A stretch of DNA of 64,000 nt, from NCBI GenBank assembly GCA_028280305.1, contig JANQMC010000034.1, positions 124,001 to 188,000 of the forward strand. Direction: 5' to 3'. Below are positions 24,463-30,935 of this stretch, piece after piece; positions within the stretch are counted from its first letter, which is position 1; each line of letters starts with the position of its first letter. The translations under genes were made by a program, and so were the position numbers. The DNA comes from Pelagibius sp. (lineage in GTDB: Bacteria; Pseudomonadota; Alphaproteobacteria; Kiloniellales; Kiloniellaceae). The notes beneath the pieces were generated by a model that searched no databases, was not told the DNA's origin, and was given only the letters and a program-made list of their open reading frames with translations.

Positions 24463-25365
24463 ATGAACCTCGTTTCCTTCCTCGGGGCGATCGAAATCGG
24501 CCTTGTCTATGCGCTGGTCGCCCTGGGGATCTATTTCTCCTTCCGCATCCTGAACTTTCCGGATCTGACGGTGGACGGCAGCTTTCCCCTGGGCGCTGCC
24601 GTCGCTGCGGCCCTCATCGTCTCCGGCGTCGATCCGTACCTGGCGACGCTTTTTGCGGTCGTCGCCGGGGCGCTTGCCGGTCTGGTGACGGCGGTTCTGA
24701 ATTTGCGCTTCGGCATCCTTCATCTGCTTGCCTCGATCCTCACCATGATCGCGCTCTATTCGATCAACCTGCGCATCATGGGGCGGCCCAACATTGCGCT
24801 GATCACCGAGCCGACGGTACTGACTCCTTTCGAGGGGCTCGGGCTCTCGGGTCTCTATCTGAAGCCGCTGGTTGGCCTTGTCGTGGTGCTCGTGGTTGCC
24901 GGGCTGGCCGCCTGGTTCCTGACCACCAACTATGGGCTCGGCATGCGCGCCACCGGCGCCAACCCCCGTATGGCCCGGGCGCAGGGTATCGCCACGGCGA
25001 AGGTGACCGCCGTCGGTATGGCGCTCTCCAATGCGATGGTGGCGCTCGGCGGCGCGCTCTTTGCGCAGATGAACGGTTTCGCCGACGTGACCATCGGCAC
25101 CGGCACCATCGTCGTCGGCCTGGCGGCCGTGATCGCTGGAGAAGCGATCTTTCGCGCGCGAGGCGTGGTGATCGCGGTGGTCGCCTGCGTCGTCGGCTCC
25201 ATCCTCTACCGCATGGCGATTGCTCTGGCCCTCAACGCCGATGCCTTGGGACTGAAGGCCGCCGACCTGAACCTTGTGACCGCCATCCTGGTGGCGCTGG
25301 CGCTGATCCTGCCGGGTGCGCGCAATCCCTTCAAAAGCCTGTTCAGGCGGGGAGGCGACGCATGA
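24463..25365 (+). CDS. ABC transporter permease (TrpY-like)
   Basis: This 300-residue inner-membrane protein has about eight hydrophobic helices and belongs to the branched-chain amino acid/ribose-type permease family (BPD_transp_2). Family wording such as FPDLTVDGSFPLGAAVAA, GLGMRATGANPRMARAQGI and VIAGEAIF is clear. It forms the channel for the substrate delivered by the product of the preceding gene, probably as a homodimer. Its 3' end overlaps the ATPase gene by four bases (ATGA). Confidence 0.9.
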   Translation: MNLVSFLGAIEIGLVYALVALGIYFSFRILNFPDLTVDGSFPLGAAVAAALIVSGVDPYLATLFAVVAGALAGLVTAVLNLRFGILHLLASILTMIALYSINLRIMGRPNIALITEPTVLTPFEGLGLSGLYLKPLVGLVVVLVVAGLAAWFLTTNYGLGMRATGANPRMARAQGIATAKVTAVGMALSNAMVALGGALFAQMNGFADVTIGTGTIVVGLAAVIAGEAIFRARGVVIAVVACVVGSILYRMAIALALNADALGLKAADLNLVTAILVALALILPGARNPFKSLFRRGGDA

Positions 25366-26156
25366 TCCGGGTCGAGGATCTGCGGGTTACCTTCAGCGCC
25401 GGCACGGTCATGGAAACCCGTGCCCTGCAAGGCCTCTCCGCCGAGGTCGGCGCGGGCGAGTTCGTGACCGTCATCGGCTCCAATGGTGCCGGCAAGTCGA
25501 CCCTGCTGAATTGCCTGACCGGTGATGTCGCGCCGACCGCCGGGCGCATCGTCATCGATGGTACCGATGTGAGCCGCTGGCCGGCGCCGCGCCGCGCCGC
25601 TTTGGTGGCCCGCGTTTTCCAGGACCCCCTGGCCGGCACCTGCGAGGGCCTGACCATCGAAGAAAACCTCGCCCTCGCCGCCGCAAGAGGCACCCGCCGC
25701 GGCTTGGACAAAGCCCTGACGGCCGCCCGCCGTGACGAGTTTCGCGGCAAGATTTCCCGCCTCGGACTCAATCTGGAAAACCGTCTCGGCGACCGCATGG
25801 GCCTGCTGTCCGGCGGCCAGCGCCAGGCGGTCAGTCTGGTGATGGCGACCCTGCGGCCGACCAAGATCCTGTTGCTCGACGAACACACCGCCGCGCTGGA
25901 CCCGCGCATGCAGGCCTTCGTCCTCGATCTCACCCGCGAGCTGGTAGAAGCCGAAAAACTCACCACCCTGATGGTCACCCACTCGATGCGTCAGGCGCTC
26001 TCCCTCGGCACCCGCAGCTTCATGCTGCATGAGGGCAAGGTGGTGCTGGATGTGGCGGGTGAGGAAAGATCCCGTCTTGAGGTCGGCGATCTCATGGCCC
26101 TCTTCGCCAAGGTGCGTGGCGAAGAATTGGACAGCGATTCCCTGTTGCTGAGCTAG
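25362..26156 (+). CDS. ABC transporter ATP-binding protein (TrpZ-like)
   Basis: This 264-residue ATPase has Walker A GSNGAGKST near residue 43, signature LSGGQRQ, Walker B KILLLDEHTAALDP with the catalytic Glu, and the H-loop His in MVTHSMRQAL. It powers the import system encoded by the two preceding genes. The start codon overlaps the permease stop. No regulatory domain follows the ATPase core. Confidence 0.93.
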   Translation: MIRVEDLRVTFSAGTVMETRALQGLSAEVGAGEFVTVIGSNGAGKSTLLNCLTGDVAPTAGRIVIDGTDVSRWPAPRRAALVARVFQDPLAGTCEGLTIEENLALAAARGTRRGLDKALTAARRDEFRGKISRLGLNLENRLGDRMGLLSGGQRQAVSLVMATLRPTKILLLDEHTAALDPRMQAFVLDLTRELVEAEKLTTLMVTHSMRQALSLGTRSFMLHEGKVVLDVAGEERSRLEVGDLMALFAKVRGEELDSDSLLLS

Positions 26157-26171
26157 CGATCGACGACCATG

Positions 26172-26193
26172 TAATTATACAATTGTATAATTA
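26172..26193. promoter_or_regulatory. 22-bp perfect AT-rich palindrome, operator and promoter of the toxin-antitoxin pair
   Basis: Bases 26172-26193 form a perfect inverted repeat made almost entirely of A and T, with a central CAATTG. It contains a consensus -10 box TATAAT at 26186-26191, so binding here would block transcription. It stands out in GC-rich surroundings. AbrB/MazE-type antitoxins autoregulate by binding such palindromes, and the antitoxin starts 50 bases downstream. Confidence 0.75.
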
Positions 26194-26242
26194 TATGGTG
26201 TATCTTGCAGCTGTTCCCTGGGTCAGCGAAGGAGCCGGATCG

Positions 26243-26467
26243 ATGTCCGAACCCGTGAAAATCCGCAAGATCGGAAACTCTCTTGGCGTGACGCTCTCAG
26301 AGCACGTGCGGGCAATGGGTCTCAAGGAGGGGGATAGCCTCTACGTCGTGCAAACTCGCGACGGTATCGAACTCACACCCTATGACCCCGACTTTGCAGA
26401 GGCTTTGGAAGCCGCCGGCGATTTTGTCCGGAGGTACCCCAATGCCATGAAGAAGCTGGCTGAGTAA
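26243..26467 (+). CDS. AbrB/MazE-family antitoxin
   Basis: This 74-residue protein has an N-terminal SpoVT-AbrB swapped-hairpin DNA-binding domain (VKIRKIGNSLGVTLSEHVRAMGLKEGDSLYVV) and a short C-terminal tail that should wrap the toxin. ATG 26243 is preceded by GGAG; the open frame from 26183 begins inside the operator and is not a likely start. Its last codon overlaps the toxin start (TAATG). It should neutralise Doc and repress the operon through the palindrome at 26172. Confidence 0.88.
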   Translation: MSEPVKIRKIGNSLGVTLSEHVRAMGLKEGDSLYVVQTRDGIELTPYDPDFAEALEAAGDFVRRYPNAMKKLAE

Positions 26468-26862
26468 TGAACCGCCGTTGGTTGACCCTCGCCATGGTGA
26501 TGGCCTTTCACCGTGAGTCCATTGCCCGCTTCGGCGGTAGCGACGGGGTGCGCGATCAGGGCCTGCTGGAAAGCGCGCTGGCCCGCCGGCGGAACCGGGC
26601 CAGTTACGAGGATGAAGTCTCTCCCTTCGCGCTGGCGGCCGACTACTGCTTCGGCATCATCCGCAACCACCCTTTTGTCGATGGCAACAAACGCAGCGGT
26701 ATTCTGGCTGGTGCCGTTTTCCTCAGTCTGAACGGTTATGACTTTGAGCCGGAAGAGACAGCGGTTGTTCAAGTCATTCTCGATCTGGCGGCCGGCAATG
26801 TCGATGAAGAGTTCCTGGCCCGGTGGTTTGAGGACTCTTCGAAGCCGAAAATCGAAGGTTGA
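26467..26862 (+). CDS. doc: Death-on-curing (Doc) family toxin
   Basis: This 131-residue Fic-fold protein carries the Doc active-site motif HPFVDGNKR at residues 68-76, which fits the consensus HxFx(D/N)(A/G)NKR. Phage P1 Doc phosphorylates elongation factor EF-Tu and stops translation, and the same role is likely here. Downstream hydrophobic helices (LAGAVFLSLNGYDF) are typical of the family. It is translationally coupled to an AbrB-type antitoxin rather than the Phd antitoxin of P1. All key residues are present, so the module looks functional. Confidence 0.92.
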   Translation: MNRRWLTLAMVMAFHRESIARFGGSDGVRDQGLLESALARRRNRASYEDEVSPFALAADYCFGIIRNHPFVDGNKRSGILAGAVFLSLNGYDFEPEETAVVQVILDLAAGNVDEEFLARWFEDSSKPKIEG

Positions 26863-26876
26863 AGGCAGAACAGCTA

Positions 26877-27833
26877 CTAGCGCGCTTTGGCTACGGCGAG
26901 GTATCCGGCGCCGCCGCAGATCATCACGGCGCCGAGCACGGCGGCCAGACTGGGCCACTCATCGAAAAAGAAGATACCGAGAAGCGCTGCGAAGACCACG
27001 CCGCTGTACTTGATCGGCACCAGTTCGCTGGCGGCGGCCAGGCGAAAGCCGCGGATGTTGCAGTACTGGCCGATGATCGCGACCGGGCCCATGGCGAGCA
27101 GGATCGCGATGTCGCCTGCCGGTAACTGATCCCACCAGGAGGCGGTAAGGAACAGCAGCAACAGGCTGGCGCTGCCATTGACCAAAGTGAGGGTGCGCTG
27201 GGTTGTGTCGTTCACCGCAGTGAAGCGCAGCAGCACCACCTCGGCCCCCCAGGCGAAGGCCTGGACGAGGGCGGCGGCGGCGCCCAGCGAAATCCAACCG
27301 GCAGCGCCGATATCGGGTTCGGCCACGACGATGGCGCCGGTCAGGCAGATGATCCCGGCCGTCGCGTCTGCGATGGTCAGTCGCTCTTTCAGGAAAAGCG
27401 CCGAAAGGATGACGGCGAAGACCCCATTGGTCATGGCGATGGCCTGGGCGTTGGCCAGGGGGATATGCGTCACCGCATAGGTACCGAAACAGACGCTCGC
27501 AATACCAAAGCAGGCCCGCAGGCCATGCAACAGATTAAGGCGTCGGCGCCGGGGGCCGATCAATTCCGGTAATGCACCGCGGGCGCCGTGGGCCTGCAGG
27601 AAGAACGGCAGGATGATCATGAAGCCCGCGAGATAGCGCAGGAAGGCGACCTGAGGCGGCGTCACCGCCGCGGAGGTCAGCTTCGGCAGCATGAACATAA
27701 AAGCGAAGAGAAAGGCCCCCAGGGTCACCCAGGTCATGGCCTTTGCAAGATCGCGCGACAAAGGGCGCTTTCCTCCGTTTTTTGAGCGGTTGGGCAGGGG
27801 ATGTCCAGGCCGGAACGTCTGCGTGGGCGGCAT
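26877..27833 (-). CDS. EamA/DMT-family transporter
   Basis: This 318-residue membrane protein has about ten hydrophobic helices in two EamA repeats (WVTLGAFLFAFMFMLPKL early, YSGVVFAALLGIFFFDEWPSLAAVLGAVMI late). It probably exports a small metabolite. An internal ATG at 27737 would remove a charged, proline-rich 32-residue leader, so the true start is uncertain. The gene diverges from a LysR gene across about 90 bases that contain an inverted repeat, making it the likely target of that regulator. It is not an obvious paralogue of the EamA protein at 15916. Confidence 0.85.
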   Translation of the reverse strand: MPPTQTFRPGHPLPNRSKNGGKRPLSRDLAKAMTWVTLGAFLFAFMFMLPKLTSAAVTPPQVAFLRYLAGFMIILPFFLQAHGARGALPELIGPRRRRLNLLHGLRACFGIASVCFGTYAVTHIPLANAQAIAMTNGVFAVILSALFLKERLTIADATAGIICLTGAIVVAEPDIGAAGWISLGAAAALVQAFAWGAEVVLLRFTAVNDTTQRTLTLVNGSASLLLLFLTASWWDQLPAGDIAILLAMGPVAIIGQYCNIRGFRLAAASELVPIKYSGVVFAALLGIFFFDEWPSLAAVLGAVMICGGAGYLAVAKAR

Positions 27834-27879
27834 TGTGGGTTATATCGCTGATGCATGGAACATAGATTTATTGTATATC

Positions 27880-27901
27880 TGCCATGCTCTCATGAATGGC
27901 A
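27880..27901. promoter_or_regulatory. Inverted repeat between divergent EamA and LysR genes
   Basis: TGCCAT (27880-27885) and ATGGCA (27896-27901) are inverted across 10 bases, giving a LysR-like interrupted dyad. The surroundings (27855-27880) are AT-rich and hold plausible promoter elements. It lies 23-44 bases upstream of the LysR start, the usual place for autoregulation and divergent activation. Confidence 0.5.
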
Positions 27902-27923
27902 TGTGAAGACCGGAGGAACGGCG

Positions 27924-28850
27924 ATGAAACACAGTGCCCTGGCGGAAATGAACTGGGACGACCTGCGGGTGCTCAATGCCGCTGCCGACAGCATGAGCCT
28001 CTCGGCGGCCGCGCGGCAGCTAGGGATCAGCCAGCCAAAAGCCAGCCGTCGCCTGCGGGCGCTGGAAGACATGCTGGGTGCGCGCCTCTTCGAGCGGCTG
28101 CCCAGCGGCTTGGCGCCGACCCCGGCGGGCCGGCAGATGATCCCGCTGGTGGCGGAGATGGCCAAGGCGGCGGATGCGGTTGCCCGTCTGCGTCCGGCAC
28201 TGCCGGAGAATGCCAGCGGCACGGTGCGGATTTCGGCCATGGAGACGGTGTCGCGCTACCTCAGCCGCCGGATGGATCGGCTGTTCGCGGCGGCGCCCGG
28301 GGTCGAGATCGAACTTCTGCCGGCTCATGCGGACGTGAATCTCTGGCGCCGCGAAGCCGATCTGCAGATCCGCGAATGCCTGCCGGAGGGGGCCAGCCTG
28401 ATCGTCACCCGCCTGGGCGATGTCGGCTACGCGGTCTATGGCGCGCGCGAACTGATTGCGCGTCAGCCGGCCGCCCGCAGCGAGGCGCGCTATGACGCCT
28501 GCGACTGGATTGGCTTCAGCGAAGATCGCTTGTTCTTTCCGATGCAGAAAAAGTGGCTGGACAGCCGCCTTTCACGCCCGCCGCGCCTGCGCAGCACCGA
28601 CATGGATGTGGTGCTGGAGGCTCTGGCCGAGGGGGCCGGTCTGGCTGTCGTGCCCTGTTGCCTGGCCGACAGCGATCCGCGCCTGGAACGCCTGACCCCG
28701 CCGATCGATGGCCTCGGCAAACGTCAGCACCTCCTGAGCCATCGCGACATGCTGCGCGAGCCAGCGGTCCGCGCGATTGCCGATGCCTTGAAAGCACTCT
28801 TTGCGGCCGAGCGGCGCTTTTTGAGCGGAGAAGATCTGACGGCTGCGTGA
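27924..28850 (+). CDS. LysR-family transcriptional regulator
   Basis: This 308-residue regulator has an N-terminal helix-turn-helix (MNWDDLRVLNAAADSMSLSAAARQLGISQPKASRRLRALEDMLG) and an effector-binding domain. ATG 27924 follows a GGAGG ribosome-binding site at the correct distance; an upstream in-frame ATG at 27855 lies within the promoter region. The gene is divergent from the EamA exporter gene, and regulation of that exporter is the simplest inference. Confidence 0.9.
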   Translation: MKHSALAEMNWDDLRVLNAAADSMSLSAAARQLGISQPKASRRLRALEDMLGARLFERLPSGLAPTPAGRQMIPLVAEMAKAADAVARLRPALPENASGTVRISAMETVSRYLSRRMDRLFAAAPGVEIELLPAHADVNLWRREADLQIRECLPEGASLIVTRLGDVGYAVYGARELIARQPAARSEARYDACDWIGFSEDRLFFPMQKKWLDSRLSRPPRLRSTDMDVVLEALAEGAGLAVVPCCLADSDPRLERLTPPIDGLGKRQHLLSHRDMLREPAVRAIADALKALFAAERRFLSGEDLTAA

Positions 28851-28873
28851 CCGCGCAGCTTGGCTGCCTGTTT

Positions 28874-29497
28874 CTAAGACCGCCGCAAAGAGAGGGTGAG
28901 CAAACCTGCGCCGACCAGAAGGGCGCCGCCTGCTCGATTGAGCAGGCGGCGCCAGTCGGCGCGGGACAGGCGCTTGCGCAGGACCTCGGCCGTCAAGGCA
29001 TAACCCGTGTTGATCGGCAGAACGAGCAGCAGGAAGGTCGCCCCCAATACGGCCATCTGCGGCGCGACAGCTTCGCCGGTGTTGAGGAACTGCGGAAAGA
29101 AGGCGGAGAAGAAAATGATGCCTTTCGGGTTCAGCAACGTGACCAGAAAGGCTTCCCGCAGCATACGCCGCTTCGTCGATGCCATAACGCCGGATGCCAG
29201 ACCGGAATCCGCAACCGGCGCACGCCACTGACGGATACCGAGATAAATCAGATAGGCCGCCCCGATCCACTTCATCACCAGGAAAGCTTCTGCAGAAGCT
29301 GCCAGCACGGCACCCAGACCGGCGAAGGAAAGCGCCATGCTGGTTGCGATCCCCGGCAGAACTCCGAAGACTGTTGCCAGCCCGGCGCGCTTGCCCTGCT
29401 GCAGGGTGTAGGCGACGACCAGCAGATTGGTGGGGCCGGGGATGGCGATCAGAAGCGCCGCGGCCAGAGTGAAAGCGAGCCAGAGATCAAAGGACAT
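28874..29497 (-). CDS. LysE/RhtB-family amino acid exporter
   Basis: This 207-residue membrane protein has the family's six-helix pattern and signature stretches IPGPTNLLVVAYTLQQGKRAG near the N-terminus and LVTLLNPKGIIFFSAFFPQF in the middle. Members export lysine, threonine, homoserine lactone or leucine. The gene converges on the LysR gene. No dedicated regulator is adjacent in its own direction. Confidence 0.9.
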   Translation of the reverse strand: MSFDLWLAFTLAAALLIAIPGPTNLLVVAYTLQQGKRAGLATVFGVLPGIATSMALSFAGLGAVLAASAEAFLVMKWIGAAYLIYLGIRQWRAPVADSGLASGVMASTKRRMLREAFLVTLLNPKGIIFFSAFFPQFLNTGEAVAPQMAVLGATFLLLVLPINTGYALTAEVLRKRLSRADWRRLLNRAGGALLVGAGLLTLSLRRS

Positions 29498-29554
29498 GGG
29501 CAGCGGTCCAACGCCGGGACGGAAAGGGACGATGCCGCAGTCTAGCGCCCTGGG

Positions 29555-29791
29555 TCAGTCGTTGTCTTTCTTCTTCGCCATCTCGCCGCGCAGTCGGTCC
29601 TGGAACTTGCCGCCGTCCTGACGGGTCGCCAGAAACTGGCGCACGGCCTCGCCGGCGGATTCACGATCATAAGGTTCCCAGCCATCGACCTTGGTCAGAA
29701 AATGATCGAGGACGCGCTGATCGATCCGCCCGCGCAGGGCGCTCAATTGTCGCAGCAGATCACCGCGAAGATCTTTCGAAGAACCGCTCAT
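29555..29791 (-). CDS. Small hypothetical protein
   Basis: This 78-residue soluble, charged and mostly helical protein (DLRGDLLRQLSALRGRIDQRVLDHFLTKVDGWEPYD, then a lysine-rich end) is not one I recognise. It lies 57 bases upstream of the LysE-type gene on the same strand. Codon use is normal for the region, which supports a real gene, but the ribosome-binding site is weak. Confidence 0.5.
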   Translation of the reverse strand: MSGSSKDLRGDLLRQLSALRGRIDQRVLDHFLTKVDGWEPYDRESAGEAVRQFLATRQDGGKFQDRLRGEMAKKKDND

Positions 29792-30103
29792 TCGGATCGC
29801 TTGCCGGGTTCAAAAACCGCGAGGCGCTCTGCCTCATTTTTGTCATTCTACAAGGCGAGGCGGCAATCTTTCGTTAACGCCCCCGGATCGCCTATAAGCT
29901 AGGGTTTGTCCGGCTTGTCGGCTTGATCGCACTGGGTCACAATGGTAGAAGATGCGCCCGTCTCGATCAAAGACAGCGCGATTTCAATCGGTTAGATCCG
30001 GCTTCCGACAGTCTTGAGCCGGGTCCGCGCCGCCTGATTGGAATTCGCTTTGTGGGACTGCCTTTGAGGTTGGGAACCAGGAAGAACGAGAGCGTTAACC
30101 GGT
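29792..30103. other. Intergenic region before the coiled-coil membrane protein gene
   Basis: This 312-base gap shows no convincing gene. A TATAAG box at 29893-29898 could be a -10 element for the rightward genes, but no good -35 lies at the right distance. The last 50 bases hold a GAGAG purine stretch upstream of ATG 30104. I see no repeats or strong hairpins. Confidence 0.35.
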
Positions 30104-30832
30104 ATGTCTTTGGGCTTGCATGAAAATCGCCAGCGCCGCCGTCGGCGGTTCTGGTGGGGCGTGACCAAGTGGTCTCTGGCTTTGGCTGCGATTGTCGCTG
30201 CCGGAGCCTATTCCTATCGCATCGGCGCCCAGCTTGCCGCCCGTGACGTGACCAAGGCGGAACAGCGGATCGCGGAGTTGAGCGAAGAAGTGTCGGGGCT
30301 GGAACGCCAGTCTGCCGCCTTGGCAGCGGAACTCGCAAAGTCCAAGGAATCCATCACTGCCTGGCAGGCCCGCTACGAAAAAGAGGTGCCGACCGGCTTC
30401 GTGCGCGAACTGATGAGCATGGTTCAGCAAAAGCTCAGGGCCGGCGCCGATGAAGAGCGCCTGGCGTTCCTGATCTCGGCGGCGGAGAAACCGCGGACCT
30501 GCGACGATCAACCGGAGACCAAACGCTTTATCGTCACCACCTCGCTGCAAAAAGGCGCCAACGATGCGGTCAGTTTCGCCGACCGCAGCATCACGGTGAC
30601 CGGCAACGGAACAGCGGCACGCGATGCAAACGGCAACATCGAAGCCTGGTTCGACCCCAATCAGCCGATATCGGTTTCCTTTACGGCTTTGGGGGGCAAG
30701 TCGGTGACGGCGGAAGGAAGCTTGCCGTTGCATCATTCGGTGGTTGTCGGCAGCAACGAGTACCGCTTCACGGTTCTGCCGGGCGCACGCGGATTCCTGA
30801 GCGTTACGGCGGATCGCTGCGACTATCCCTGA
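30104..30832 (+). CDS. Membrane-anchored coiled-coil protein of unknown function
   Basis: This 242-residue protein has an arginine-rich cytoplasmic N-terminus, one transmembrane helix at about residues 20-41, a coiled coil at about 49-95, and a C-terminal periplasmic domain that is probably all-beta (FIVTTSLQKG, ITVTGNGTAARDANGN, VSFTALGGKSV). Two Cys residues could form a disulfide. I do not recognise the family. It ends 103 bases before the preferred start of the MscS-type channel gene on the same strand, so the two are probably co-transcribed, and a role at the membrane under osmotic or mechanical stress is a guess from that. Confidence 0.7.
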   Translation: MSLGLHENRQRRRRRFWWGVTKWSLALAAIVAAGAYSYRIGAQLAARDVTKAEQRIAELSEEVSGLERQSAALAAELAKSKESITAWQARYEKEVPTGFVRELMSMVQQKLRAGADEERLAFLISAAEKPRTCDDQPETKRFIVTTSLQKGANDAVSFADRSITVTGNGTAARDANGNIEAWFDPNQPISVSFTALGGKSVTAEGSLPLHHSVVVGSNEYRFTVLPGARGFLSVTADRCDYP

Positions 30833-30935
30833 CGGCCTGTATTTGACGCGCCTCCTCCGCCGCGCCCCGCTTCCAACAGCAGCCCGCGCCGTGCTAGCGT
30901 TCGCGGACCGGCCTCTGCCGGATGAGGTGACGACG

